Shown here: in pieces, positions 1-10,318 of the stretch | Position numbering within the stretch: position 1 is the first letter of the stretch | How the letters are laid out: each line of letters starts with the position of its first letter | Assembly: GCA_900756545.1 (NCBI GenBank) | Contig: CAAEKO010000034.1 | Location: 1-64,000, forward strand | Direction: 5' to 3' | Source: Clostridia bacterium | Lineage (GTDB): Bacteria; Bacillota; Clostridia; UBA1381 | DNA: 64,000 nucleotides | The notes under the pieces: model-generated | What the model was told of the DNA's origin: nothing | Databases searched by the model: none | The model's input: only the letters and a program-made list of their open reading frames with translations | Made by a program: the position numbers and the translations under genes

Positions 1-3000
1 GCCCTCCTGCTCCTCTAAAATGCCGCCGAACGCATCGTAACTATAGCTGGACAAGATACTGCCGGCCTCATCTGTTAATGCGGTCACATCCCCGTGCCCA
101 TTAAACAGATAATACGCAGTCTGTCCGCCTTGCGTCCGGGATAGCAGGTTGGTTCCATAAATATTTCTTGACACAGGCGTGTATTCCGCGTCCGTCTCCA
201 GCACGACCCTGTCTTCTTCATAGAAATACCGGGTAAGCTCTCCATTCACCGCTTTGGATATCCGTCTGTCCTCCGCGTCATATCCGTTGATTACGATTTT
301 ATCACCAGTTTCCACCCTTGTCAACCGATTCCGCGCATCATATGTATACACCGCCGTTTCGTATGCTGTTTTCTCCATCCCCAGCACCGATACCGTTATC
401 GAAGACGGCAGTCCGGCCATAGGTTCCAGCAGCTCGGCGGTCTTGCTGTACAGGTTCCCGTTATAGTCATACTGGTACCGGACTGTCCTTTTTGTATCCC
501 CGGCCTCCTGCACAGTCTTTACCAGCCATTGCTGGTCGTTATAGTGATAAACGGTCTTAATGCTTTGCCCGTTTTCCGCCACGGTTTCCGCCGCCCGGTT
601 CCCCGCCCGGTCGTAGGTATACTGCACCGTCCTGCCGGACGGCTCCCGGACGCTTTCCAAACGGTTCAGATAATCATAGGTATATTCTGTTTTTCCTTTA
701 TACGCCCCGTCCCGGGTTTCATCCTTAGAGGTCTGGTTATTCGCCGCATCATAGGTATAGGCATACTGTTCTGTTACCGCGCCGCCGTTTTTGTTTGTTA
801 ATGTTTTTAACAGATTGTTGTCATAATAGCTGTATTCCTCGGTGTATCCGTTTGCATATGCAACGGATTTTGCGTTCCCATTCCAGTAATAGTCATACAC
901 AGCGGATATCCCGTCCCCATCAGATACCCGGCAGAGCCTTCCCGCTTTGTCATATACCTTCAGGATCATATTCCCATTGGAGTCCACTGACTGTTCGCCC
1001 GTCAGCCCATCGGCTGTGACGATATCGTACTGATACGTTATCGTAAGGCCGGGCGCCGTTTTCTGCGTTGTCCGGTTCAATTCGTCATACGTCCGCAAAA
1101 CCGCGCCGGAAGCGTCCTCCGCCCGGATCAGGTTCCCATTGCCGTCATACTGGTATGTGGTTTGGATACCCCCCGCCGTTTCGGTTGTCACACTGCCGGA
1201 AGCATTGTAGGTATAGCTTGTCACCGTACCGTTGCGGTCTGTTTTGGTCTGCATCAGGCCGTTGGGATAGTAGGTATAGGATTCCGTTTTGTAATCCGCA
1301 TAACTCCCATCCGCCGCTTTTCCGCCCGGGTCAACCATCCGCCGCAGTTGATCCTGCGCCGTATATTCATACGCTGTTGTTTCGCCCTTGCCGTTGGTCT
1401 GGGTCAGCATATTGCCGTTTCGGTCATAGGTGTAAGCGGCCTGCAGTTCATATACAAAATCACCGTTTTCCATATCGAACGCGCCGTTTGTTTTCTTGGC
1501 GGCATACACGGCGGCAAGCTGGTTCAGGACATCATATTCATATTTTGTGATACTGTTCCCGTCATGCTCCGTTTTAACATTCCCCTGTCCGTCATAAGTC
1601 TGCTTTACCGAATGTCCGGCAGCGTCGATTGTGTTAATTAACTGCCCGTTTTCGTTATATACAAACTCCTTCTTCTTATATTGATACGCCTGTTCTGTTT
1701 CATCATACACTGGCGTATAGGAATACCGCTGGGCGCCGTTTTTGTCATATTCCAGCAGTTCAACCGTCTGTCCGTACTGGTTGCGCCGTTCAATCAGCCT
1801 GTCCTGCGCGTCATAGATAAACTGCTCTGTATACAGCGCCGTACCATCCGCGCCGGAAATTCCTTTAGATTCTGTCAGCACATTGCCGTTTTGGTCATAC
1901 GTCTTTGCCGTCTGATGCTGCCGCTGGATTCCTTCCGTATCGGTCACGGTAATACAGGATGAGATTTCACGATTAAATGCATCATAAGTATATTCCGTTG
2001 TATGTCCGTTCCCATCTGTTTCAAACCGTTTATTCCCGTTCAGGTCATAGGCAAACTGCTGGGTTGCCGCTTCTTCCCCGGCTTTGGAAACTGTTTTTTC
2101 CAGTACGCGGCCCTGGTTATCATACGCCGTATATTCCGTCACGCCGCTGCTGTCTGTCTTCAGCCGTTCCCGGCCCATCGGGTCATACTGGTAAACAACC
2201 GTATTTGCATCAATCCCATCCGCGCCGGCAATTGTCATCGTCTGGGGCTTTTTCAGCGCGTTATAGGTGTACGCAGTCGTATAGCCGTTCCCATCGGTAA
2301 CAGCGGTCAGGTTCCCCGCCGCGTCATATCCGTTTTCTTCTACAACCTGCGCCGAGTCTGCCAGCGTAGTTTTGATTAACTTTCCTTTGCCCGTATACTG
2401 ATACCGCTTCTGGGCAGCGCCGTTTACCAGATCCGCTGTCCGATGTCCTAATGCGTTATATTCATATGCATATGCCTGTTCAGCGCTGTCCTCAGCCGCC
2501 GGGATCCGCTTTTCGACCGTCAGCTTTTTTGCGTTATAGGTATATTCCGTGCCCTGGGCGCTGCTGATTTTTTCTTCAACAGTCCCGCCCGGAGCTGCGG
2601 CATAGGCCTCGCCTGAAACCTCCTTTGCCAGGTTCCCCGCCGCGTCATATTGATATGCCTTAACAACCTGCTCCACCGGAGCCTGAACCCATTGCTGCGC
2701 CTCTGGATCATACTTGTTCTCCGTATATCGGACGCTTTCGGCTATAACTCGATTCATATTGTCATAGATATACAGCTTTGCGGGCATTTGAGGCAGGCTG
2801 AGATTCTGGTCGTAATTTTCTGCCGAAACCTCTGTGGTCTTTCTGCCCGCCAAATTATATCCAAAGGCGGATACAGCGGTTTTTGTCCCGTCTGCGCTGT
2901 CATATTCCTGCACCGTTTTTTGCAGCAGCCCCCGGCCATCGTATGCATACCGGGTTCTTAACGACTGGTTCGGGTCTGTTTCCGTCAGCTTGTTCCCGCG

Positions 3001-6000
3001 CCAGTCATAGGCGGTCTGCGTCTGGATCACCGCCGCGTTCCCGAATGCATCCATCCCCGGCTGGCTTACAGCGGTTTGCCTGTCCAGCGCGTCATAGGTA
3101 TATTCCGTCTGTACCGCTGGGTAGGCGACATTGCCTGCCGTCTGTCCTTCGACGGTTTCTGTCTTTACATTTCCATTCCAGTCATATGTATAGCTGGTCA
3201 CAACCGCGGCTTCCCCGCCGCTTTCCGGGCTGTTCCCGTACAGTTCCCCAGCGCGAAGCAGGATTGTTTTGCTGTCCGGCTTTCCGGGCCTGTGGGTTTC
3301 CGCATACGAATATTGAGTGATATTATACGCCGCGTCTCCCGTCTTTTCGCTGGTCTGCAGCTCGTTCCCGTCCTGGTCGTAGGTATGCCGAATAAAAGCC
3401 CCGTCGCTGTCGGATTCCGTAGCCACCTTGCCGTCCGGGAGATAGGTGTAGGATTTTACAAAATACTGCCCCGGCAAAAGGGTCTCAGGCTGCTGTATAT
3501 CCGGCCGCTCTGGATAAGGCACCGGCGCTATTTTTTGGATTTCATGCATCACCCGGCCTTCCCGGTCGTAAACCGTTTTCGTATAAGCATATTCCATTTG
3601 ATTTTCCGCGCCCATACCGACTGGTTCCCACTGCTCCGTCTTTCTGCCCAGCCCGTCATAGGTATAATAGGTGATATACCCCGCCGCGTCCTGTTCCCAT
3701 GCCACTGTGCCATTGGGGTTATATTCCGTTTTCGTATAAGTCCCGTTCGGATTAATTGTTTTGACAAGCCGCCCCGCATAATCGTATACATACTTGGTTT
3801 CGATGTACTGTGCCGTATCAGCTGTACCATCGCTGTTTTGCCGTACATATACCCGTTCTGCTCGCACCCGCTTGCTGCCATCCTCTATGGAATATCCCGC
3901 TGTGACGCCGTCTTCAGCGTCCAGCTTGTCCTGGTTATCCCGGATGTCCACCGTAAGCCCGTCCGCGTACTCCACAAATTCTGAAAGCAGAACCTCTTGT
4001 GCATTTGCAGATTCCCGGTAAAATGTCTTTTTCAACTGCCCAATGCCATCGTATTCATAGCGGTAAATTGCGCCGTCCGGATTCTTTTCCGCAGATTTCT
4101 GTCCAAATACATTCTGATAAGCGTACACCGTGGTATTCCCCATCGCGTCTATGCTCTGCGCGGGAAGCCCGCCGCCGCGGTAATACCGGACAACTGTGCT
4201 GTTTTCTGCCATCGGCGTAAAGCTGTCATGGACGCTGTTTTCAAGTTCTGTAGACAACGATCCGATTTGCAGATCATCCAGGCTGATCCCGGCCGGGGCA
4301 AAGACTTGGAACGAGTTTACCTGGCTATATGGTATATCCGTATCCGTCCAAAGCGGTTTATGCAATGGTTCCCCATCATCGTCCTTGAACAGAGGTTCCC
4401 CATTCAGGTATGCGGTATAGGTTCCTTCCGCCGTATCCAGACAGAATCGTACATGATACCATTCTGTTTCGGCAACGAGGGGCTGATCCAAAGTATGCGT
4501 ATATACCGCCTCACCATCCGGCAGCTCCAGCGTGTCCGCGTCCACAATCCGCAATAGCAGCCCGCCGCTGCCTGCCGCGTCTGCGCTGTTGATTTTAAAT
4601 GTGACCGGCGAGTCAACAGCGTCCATTTGAAATTTAAAATCAATATTGATTTTCCCGTCCGTTTCCGTCACAGCCGGGGAAACCGTCCGTACTGCGGATT
4701 CCGTGATTTTTGCAGTCCCGTTCCCGTCTATGACCCGGCAGGAGATACCGCCCGCCCAGCCTTCGGCGTCCGGGGTTCCATACGCGTGCAGCATATCCTG
4801 ATCCGGTTGGTATTGATTGGGCTGGATTTCCTGTATTTTATTCCCCTGCCTGTCATAGACCATCCGCTTCGTCCGTTTTTCGCCCGTATCGTAATACTCC
4901 TCCGTCTTTTCCAGCAGCCCTGTCGGATCATAACAGTTTTCCGTCACAAGCCCCTCCGGGGAAGTGATGATAAGCCTGGTTCCCGCAAATTGTTCTGCAT
5001 CCGTAACGGTCTGGCCGTAATCCACTTCCCGGTAGTAGTTTTGCGGGTCTGGATACCAATACCGGAGCTTATGCCGGTATACGGTTTTCTTGTTTTCCGG
5101 GTTGCGTTCGTTGTCCTCTAACCAGCTGGCGCTTAAATTCCCGTATTGGTCGTAGGTATAACGGGTGACCGCGCCTTCCGGCGAGACTGTTTTTGTGACT
5201 AATCCCCGGATTCCTTCTGTAGTATACTCTGCGACCGTCACCGCGCATTTAGAGCCGGACAAATCATTGACAACCGGCTGGCCCGCGCTGTTTTTCACCG
5301 GCCTGCCGCCGTTATCCGCATCCGGCGTCCAGATGCTGTTATCCAAAACCGCGATCTTTTCAGTCTTTACAAGATACTGCCCATCGTATGTATGGATATA
5401 TATCGCCGTGTTCCCCATCTCATCCTGTTCAAAGATCAGGTTGTTATGGCCGTCATATTCATACAGCTTCGTACTGCCGTCCGGATTGATGATTTTCCCG
5501 TAGTTGCCAAAGGTATCTAAATCCTGATATTGCGTTGTGTTTCCATACTGGTCTTTGATACTTTTCAGATAAATATGATCAGCATAGTACGCATATTCTG
5601 TTGTTAATTGATTGACCGTCATAGCCGCAACACGTCTTTTTTCCGCGTATATGGGCGGCCCCTCACTGGGCAGATCCTGCTCTATATCATATACCCGATC
5701 CAGTGTGTTTCCGGCTGCGTCTGTAATCGTTTCCGTTGTTTTGCTGATCAAATATACCGGCCATTCTAAATATAGAGGCCGGTATCCTACAATCTTTTCT
5801 ACATATCTCTCGCCTGCATATTCCTTTTCAATATGGTATCCGTCTATAACATATACCGTTTCAAATCCATCAAAAACATATTTCTGTTCATACCCCACAA
5901 GTACCTGCTCATAGGATGTATATGCCAGTTCCTGGACTAACTCATACCGGATAATTTTATACACCATTTCATACGTGCCCGTCGTATAATTGTACTGCAT

Positions 6001-8484
6001 CTCATAGCCATAGACCGGCTTGTTGACCCATTGATAATGCGGGACAGACTGCCATTCATACTTTGGGACATTTTCATAATGACCCTTTTCGATGAATTCA
6101 TTATGCCCATATGGTACAAGCTTATCTGTATAATATGGTTCGTATACTCCTGCAACAATCGGTTCTTCCCCGGCATACCACGCTGCATCCTTTGCCGCTG
6201 TTGTATAAGTATATTGGGTAACTCTCCCTGTTTCATCCGTCACAGACTGGATGCATCCACTGATATCCGTACTGTATTTTACGTCATTGATTGCTGTAAA
6301 CTTCTCGTCCGGATAATAGGTAAACGCTTTTTGCACATTCTGGTACTGGTCTGTGATTTTTAACAGCTGCCCCTTTTTCCCGTTTGTATAATAATAGGCG
6401 GGGCCGTAAGCGTTAGTAACTGTAATTTTATCATCCTCATATGCATATTTAACGTATTCCTTTGTATAATTGTTCTGGATTTTTGTATATTCGTTATTGT
6501 TATTCCGGGTCACATCGTATTGGGTTCCCTTAAAGTCTGTGAACCGGGTCACATATCGTTCAGAATCGTATTCGAGCAAAAGCTCTTTTCCATCTTTATC
6601 AATGATTTTCGTTAAATATAGCACAGCTCCGCCGCTATTTACCGCCTCATACTCATAGCTAAGTCCATCTTTGGTTTTAATCAAAAAATGGGAACCATTA
6701 TATGGTGTAATTTCTGCGTATTTATCCGGAATGCTCCTGATGAATATATCATCCTTGTAATCATAAAGAAATACGATATCGTCTCCATTCGGCAAAGAAA
6801 CCTGATACCGGTAGTTGCCCGCCACTGTCTTTTCCCGCAGCGCCCTGCAGTTAAAATTCAGTTTCCAGCGCACCGGCTTTGAATCATAAATGCGGGTAAC
6901 CGCCAGCGCGGGGGAATACCCTTCCAGTTTTAAATCCTCAAATTCCATATGCACAACGCCACTGGCTGGATTTACATTATCCTGGGCAATATACACATCC
7001 TTGTAGGAATCCGCCTCCTCCGGATCGCCTTCGTCTGCCAGCGCCGGCGCTGTATCCGCCTGTACCCGCGGAGAAGGGAATATATTGGATAGCCCTGCGG
7101 TATCTTCGGTTTGTCCTGCATCTATATGCACCTCTGCCGGGGCCGTATTGCATACGGCGGCGTAGGCGTCGATATACCCGCCTGTGTTCACCTTTCCCGC
7201 AAGGGCATTTGATTTTACTACATTGTTTTGAATGCGGGCCTTCATATCTTGTATGGGCAGCGTATATTCATTGCTTTTCATAAGCGCCGCTGTACCTGTC
7301 ACATAAGCTGCGGCAAACGATGTGCCGCTGATAAATTCATATTCGTTGTTTGGCGCTGTGGTGTAGATATTTGCGCCCGGCGCGGCCACATCAACCGCTT
7401 CTCCATAATTTGAGAATCGCGAAAGCTGCCCCAAATGATTGATTGCGCCAACCGTAATTACATTCCCCAGTCCGTAAGAAGCCGGATATACCGGCGCGTT
7501 ATCGATACTGTGCCCTGCGTTCCCCGCTGAACACACAAACAAAATATCACTGGTGATCATTGCTTCTCGCAGGGCTTCGTTATATTCATAGCAGACAAAG
7601 CTACAGTTAATGATTTTAACGCCCATCCCACGCGCGTATTCAATTGCGCGGATTGCGTCTGATGTTTTGCCGCCTTCCTCGTTCATAAACTTTAACGGCA
7701 GCAGCCGGACGTTCGGCGCCATGCCGGAGATCCCTTTTCCGTTGTTTGACGCGGAGATGATCCCGGCCACCATTGTGCCGTGCTTTTCCGCCATCGTTAC
7801 ATTGCGCACGTCATTGTTATTGTCTATAAAGTTCCAGCCGTTTCTGTCGTCTATATATCCATTTCCATCATCATCCTGGCCATTATCCTCTGTTTCCTGT
7901 TCATTCACATAAATGCTGTCCCGCAGTTCAACATGGTCTATATCAATGCCGGTGTCCAGAAGCCCTACAAGCACATCCTCCCGGCCCGTCAGCATATCCC
8001 ATACCGGTTTTACGTTAATGTCCACGCCGGCCCTTCCTGCTGTGCCTTCAATTTCCTGCCCGGCATTCTCTATCCCCCATTGCTTTTCCATTTCCGGATC
8101 ATAAATCGCGCTTGGATAGAGCGGATAATCCGGCTGCGCATACGCGATACCGGGATACGTCTTTAGATCATCTATAATCTTTTGTACCGGCGCATCCTCT
8201 GAAAACCGGATACAAAGCATGTTGGACGCAGATACGTCCTCAAATTTCTCGATTGGTACAGTTCCATATTGTTCATTCAGATATTCCCGGATCTGCTCTA
8301 TATTGCTGTTTTCCTGATAACGAATCACGATTTCATTCGTTTGCGGCGCAGAAGTCCCCTGTACCGCTAAGGTAATCCTATCTTTTATTCTTACACCATA
8401 TCCGCTGATTTGCAGAACTGCAATCATGCCTAAAACCAGAAACGCCGTCCCTGTTAAAGCAGCTATTTTTCGATCAACTTTCAT
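1..8484 (-). CDS. Secreted subtilisin (S8)-RHS/YD-repeat giant protein, 3' end beyond window
   Basis: One open frame runs from the ATG at 8484 to the left edge: 2828 codons and still open. A signal peptide or anchor occupies residues 1-28, followed by a prodomain-like stretch (about 45-115) and a peptidase S8 domain with a complete triad: D177 (LLDTGID), H235 (KHGTMVAG), S389 (SGTSFAA), plus oxyanion N322 (SAGNAG). From about residue 500 onward come an RHS-type N-terminal region and dozens of YD repeats (YxYDxxGN). They are interrupted by a Tyr-rich insert (about 765-915) and a LamG/concanavalin-like module (about 1250-1350). The last visible residues, YSYDAFGGILEEQ, resemble the region just before the RHS core end, so any C-terminal toxin lies outside. 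The start has AGGGGGA upstream and lies 21 bp after the preceding gene, so the two are probably cotranscribed. Known for RHS proteins: a shell encloses a variable toxin. Inferred: the subtilisin processes the shell or a partner. Confidence 0.9.
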   Translation of the reverse strand, partial: MKVDRKIAALTGTAFLVLGMIAVLQISGYGVRIKDRITLAVQGTSAPQTNEIVIRYQENSNIEQIREYLNEQYGTVPIEKFEDVSASNMLCIRFSEDAPVQKIIDDLKTYPGIAYAQPDYPLYPSAIYDPEMEKQWGIENAGQEIEGTAGRAGVDINVKPVWDMLTGREDVLVGLLDTGIDIDHVELRDSIYVNEQETEDNGQDDDGNGYIDDRNGWNFIDNNNDVRNVTMAEKHGTMVAGIISASNNGKGISGMAPNVRLLPLKFMNEEGGKTSDAIRAIEYARGMGVKIINCSFVCYEYNEALREAMITSDILFVCSAGNAGHSIDNAPVYPASYGLGNVITVGAINHLGQLSRFSNYGEAVDVAAPGANIYTTAPNNEYEFISGTSFAAAYVTGTAALMKSNEYTLPIQDMKARIQNNVVKSNALAGKVNTGGYIDAYAAVCNTAPAEVHIDAGQTEDTAGLSNIFPSPRVQADTAPALADEGDPEEADSYKDVYIAQDNVNPASGVVHMEFEDLKLEGYSPALAVTRIYDSKPVRWKLNFNCRALREKTVAGNYRYQVSLPNGDDIVFLYDYKDDIFIRSIPDKYAEITPYNGSHFLIKTKDGLSYEYEAVNSGGAVLYLTKIIDKDGKELLLEYDSERYVTRFTDFKGTQYDVTRNNNNEYTKIQNNYTKEYVKYAYEDDKITVTNAYGPAYYYTNGKKGQLLKITDQYQNVQKAFTYYPDEKFTAINDVKYSTDISGCIQSVTDETGRVTQYTYTTAAKDAAWYAGEEPIVAGVYEPYYTDKLVPYGHNEFIEKGHYENVPKYEWQSVPHYQWVNKPVYGYEMQYNYTTGTYEMVYKIIRYELVQELAYTSYEQVLVGYEQKYVFDGFETVYVIDGYHIEKEYAGERYVEKIVGYRPLYLEWPVYLISKTTETITDAAGNTLDRVYDIEQDLPSEGPPIYAEKRRVAAMTVNQLTTEYAYYADHIYLKSIKDQYGNTTQYQDLDTFGNYGKIINPDGSTKLYEYDGHNNLIFEQDEMGNTAIYIHTYDGQYLVKTEKIAVLDNSIWTPDADNGGRPVKNSAGQPVVNDLSGSKCAVTVAEYTTEGIRGLVTKTVSPEGAVTRYTYDQYGNLSASWLEDNERNPENKKTVYRHKLRYWYPDPQNYYREVDYGQTVTDAEQFAGTRLIITSPEGLVTENCYDPTGLLEKTEEYYDTGEKRTKRMVYDRQGNKIQEIQPNQYQPDQDMLHAYGTPDAEGWAGGISCRVIDGNGTAKITESAVRTVSPAVTETDGKINIDFKFQMDAVDSPVTFKINSADAAGSGGLLLRIVDADTLELPDGEAVYTHTLDQPLVAETEWYHVRFCLDTAEGTYTAYLNGEPLFKDDDGEPLHKPLWTDTDIPYSQVNSFQVFAPAGISLDDLQIGSLSTELENSVHDSFTPMAENSTVVRYYRGGGLPAQSIDAMGNTTVYAYQNVFGQKSAEKNPDGAIYRYEYDGIGQLKKTFYRESANAQEVLLSEFVEYADGLTVDIRDNQDKLDAEDGVTAGYSIEDGSKRVRAERVYVRQNSDGTADTAQYIETKYVYDYAGRLVKTINPNGTYTKTEYNPNGTVAWEQDAAGYITYYTYDGLGRKTEQWEPVGMGAENQMEYAYTKTVYDREGRVMHEIQKIAPVPYPERPDIQQPETLLPGQYFVKSYTYLPDGKVATESDSDGAFIRHTYDQDGNELQTSEKTGDAAYNITQYSYAETHRPGKPDSKTILLRAGELYGNSPESGGEAAVVTSYTYDWNGNVKTETVEGQTAGNVAYPAVQTEYTYDALDRQTAVSQPGMDAFGNAAVIQTQTAYDWRGNKLTETDPNQSLRTRYAYDGRGLLQKTVQEYDSADGTKTAVSAFGYNLAGRKTTEVSAENYDQNLSLPQMPAKLYIYDNMNRVIAESVRYTENKYDPEAQQWVQAPVEQVVKAYQYDAAGNLAKEVSGEAYAAAPGGTVEEKISSAQGTEYTYNAKKLTVEKRIPAAEDSAEQAYAYEYNALGHRTADLVNGAAQKRYQYTGKGKLIKTTLADSAQVVEENGYDAAGNLTAVTDGNGYTTAYTYNALKKPQTMTIAGADGIDANTVVYQYDPMGRERLKTDSSGVTEYTAYDNQGRVLEKTVSKAGEEAATQQFAYDLNGNKRFETDGNGHTTEYTYDAFNREISSCITVTDTEGIQRQHQTAKTYDQNGNVLTESKGISGADGTALYTEQFIYDAQDRLIERRNQYGQTVELLEYDKNGAQRYSYTPVYDETEQAYQYKKKEFVYNENGQLINTIDAAGHSVKQTYDGQGNVKTEHDGNSITKYEYDVLNQLAAVYAAKKTNGAFDMENGDFVYELQAAYTYDRNGNMLTQTNGKGETTAYEYTAQDQLRRMVDPGGKAADGSYADYKTESYTYYPNGLMQTKTDRNGTVTSYTYNASGSVTTETAGGIQTTYQYDGNGNLIRAEDASGAVLRTYDELNRTTQKTAPGLTITYQYDIVTADGLTGEQSVDSNGNMILKVYDKAGRLCRVSDGDGISAVYDYYWNGNAKSVAYANGYTEEYSYYDNNLLKTLTNKNGGAVTEQYAYTYDAANNQTSKDETRDGAYKGKTEYTYDYLNRLESVREPSGRTVQYTYDRAGNRAAETVAENGQSIKTVYHYNDQQWLVKTVQEAGDTKRTVRYQYDYNGNLYSKTAELLEPMAGLPSSITVSVLGMEKTAYETAVYTYDARNRLTRVETGDKIVINGYDAEDRRISKAVNGELTRYFYEEDRVVLETDAEYTPVSRNIYGTNLLSRTQGGQTAYYLFNGHGDVTALTDEAGSILSSYSYDAFGGILEEQEG

Positions 8485-8505
8485 CCTAAATCCCCCTATC
8501 CTTCT

Positions 8506-9537
8506 TTATTCAACCGTTATAACCGTCTGTACATCCGACACCAGGCACGAAAAACGGACGCCGTTTAAAACCTTGGATACAGCCCTGTCCTCCTGGTTTG
8601 GGTTTGAGAACGTAATGCTCCCATTTTGGGGATCAAAGCTGACGATCTGAATACCTGCTGATTCAATCATTCCCGGTTCCAGCTCCTTCGGATAGGTCAG
8701 GCAACATAAGTCTGCTACCTGCAATTTTTCAGGGTCATAACGGACCGTATACAGCCCGTCCGTATTTGCCGGCATATTAGCGGCCTGCAGGATCAAATTG
8801 TATTCTTTCCCCGCAGTACACGCCAGCGTTGCTGTGGCAATACGTTCCGAAACGGGTACATCCCCGATCTGGGCAGTGCTGTACAACGGTACCAGCGAAC
8901 GAAAATTATCCCATAAGAACACCTTTACATAACAGTTATCTGTACCTGCTTCCAACGAATTGCGGACTGTCCGGCTGCTATTCGCCGATATGGTGTCCGA
9001 CACGATATTCATATCCAATAACGTGTTGTCACCCGCATACAGGCAAACAATCAACTTGACCTCCTGTACTTTTGCGCTATTGTTTTGAATCACATATTCC
9101 GCCGTAACCGTATCCCCATTTTGCAGTTCAAAACCATCCCCGCCCGTCATATGATTATTCACATAGTATTGGGCAGAAATCATCAGCTCCGGCTCCACGT
9201 TCCACAAGCTTATACTATTTTCCGCAGGGGCTATTGGGATCATGTAAAGCGTTTCATGCGTATCCCAGTCAAATATCACCGCCATCGGCGCCTGGCTGAA
9301 GTCAAAGCCTGTCCATGCGCCGTTGTCATATCCGCTCAATAGGCCCTGGTATACAATGATTTCCTCATCGTTTACATACTTGAAAACCTTTACCAGCCCA
9401 TCTTCTGCAACCGTGCCCCATCGTATGCCTTCTCCCATCATTTCAATTTCTGCTGTTACCATGTTGTCCGCGCTGACGCTTGCCGTCCAAAAGCACAGCA
9501 ACAGCAGGCAAACAGCCAATATACCGCTTTTTTTCAT
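8506..9537 (-). CDS. Secreted protein with cohesin-like C-terminal domain
   Basis: Encodes 343 aa from the ATG at 9537, chosen because GGGGGG lies 7 nt before it; the two ATGs further upstream overlap or sit too close to that ribosome binding site. The N-terminus is a classic signal peptide (MKKSGILAVCLLLLCFWTAS). The middle is beta-rich with no family I can name. About residues 225-343 read like a cohesin/carbohydrate-binding sandwich (GLYTVRYDPEKLQVADL, then GSITFSNPN). The gene has its own promoter and is followed after 21 bp by the subtilisin-RHS gene, suggesting cotranscription and a joint role at the cell surface. The fold assignment is inference; secretion is well supported. Confidence 0.75.
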   Translation of the reverse strand: MKKSGILAVCLLLLCFWTASVSADNMVTAEIEMMGEGIRWGTVAEDGLVKVFKYVNDEEIIVYQGLLSGYDNGAWTGFDFSQAPMAVIFDWDTHETLYMIPIAPAENSISLWNVEPELMISAQYYVNNHMTGGDGFELQNGDTVTAEYVIQNNSAKVQEVKLIVCLYAGDNTLLDMNIVSDTISANSSRTVRNSLEAGTDNCYVKVFLWDNFRSLVPLYSTAQIGDVPVSERIATATLACTAGKEYNLILQAANMPANTDGLYTVRYDPEKLQVADLCCLTYPKELEPGMIESAGIQIVSFDPQNGSITFSNPNQEDRAVSKVLNGVRFSCLVSDVQTVITVE

Positions 9538-9566
9538 TTTCATACCCCCCATTTTTATTTTATATT

Positions 9567-9595
9567 ATTATACCATATATATCCATCCACAGCAA
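9567..9595 (-). promoter_or_regulatory. Promoter of the secreted protein-RHS operon
   Basis: On the minus strand TTGCTG (9590-9595) is followed after exactly 17 bp by TATAAT (9567-9572), about 30 nt before the start at 9537. A consensus sigma-A type promoter. Confidence 0.75.
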
Positions 9596-9622
9596 TCCCA
9601 CAATTTGATGAACCTGATTGGA

Positions 9623-9643
9623 CGGAGGGGGATTCCCCCTCCG
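9623..9643 (-). terminator. GC-rich hairpin after the small secreted gene
   Basis: A perfect 9-bp stem (CGGAGGGGG/CCCCCTCCG) with a 3-nt loop, 12 nt after the stop of the gene ending at 9655. There is no U-tract on the minus strand, so termination may be weak or it may be a transcript-stabilising hairpin. Confidence 0.45.
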
Positions 9644-9654
9644 CCGCATCAAAG

Positions 9655-10107
9655 TTATACGTTTACAACCTTGCTATACGATGTATAAATATCCACCGAA
9701 CTATTCCCGCTATAAGCAACATGCGTGATTTTGAGCTGGTACGACCCGCCTGCCACATACCAGTATTCCTCCAGCCGCATTTCCGAATTGCCTATCCCAG
9801 ACCATGTTTTGATGGTGGTCCATGAACCGCTGCTATATTGCTGCAATTCAACAATCGTTCCAGCCCGGTACCCATCGCGCACGATTGTCCCGCCTACGCA
9901 TTTCAATTTCCCATTTCCTTCGTTTGTAAGGCTTGACCAGCAATCCGCCAGAGCCGTAAAGCATGGCATGATCCCTTCGTTGCCATACTGCTGTGCCTGT
10001 ACTGTTTTGGGCGTTTCTGCTTCTATTGCAGAGGCAGATGCGCTCATACCGCCTATTGTACTTGCTGCGATTGCAGCTATGATTGCTATGATTTTTTGTG
10101 TTTTCAT
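9655..10107 (-). CDS. Small secreted protein, DUF6147-like
   Basis: Encodes 150 aa. The N-terminus is a signal peptide with an Ala-rich cleavage region (GGMSASASA, about residues 19-27). The mature part contains GYRAGTIVELQQYSSGSW and a later YWYVAGGSYQLKITHVAY, which resembles the DUF6147 family of small secreted Firmicutes proteins as I remember it; no function is established. Start supported by AAGGAG 8-9 nt upstream. It lies between the sigma-factor operon and the RHS operon on the same strand, so it may be a target of that sigma factor or an accessory of the RHS locus; this is context inference only. Confidence 0.7.
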   Translation of the reverse strand: MKTQKIIAIIAAIAASTIGGMSASASAIEAETPKTVQAQQYGNEGIMPCFTALADCWSSLTNEGNGKLKCVGGTIVRDGYRAGTIVELQQYSSGSWTTIKTWSGIGNSEMRLEEYWYVAGGSYQLKITHVAYSGNSSVDIYTSYSKVVNV

Positions 10108-10318
10108 TTGAATTCTCCTTTATAGATAGATTAAAAGACATTCTGAGCGCTCGAAATAATCTTTCACTAATATCTACTATAAAGCAGCATTCAATGGGAC
10201 AAATTTTCAAAAATTTTTTATTTTATTTTGAAATTTCTATAAATATCCCATTTATTTTCGTAATCGCACTGCTTTGAATGGCTGCAGTTCAGTATTTTTT
10301 CTCGCATATGATTTTCTC

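Noticed and set aside
254..7413. Many plus-strand and out-of-frame minus-strand ORFs opposite the RHS gene
   Set aside because: They are shadows of a long repetitive minus-strand gene with skewed codon use; none has a ribosome site or family motif.
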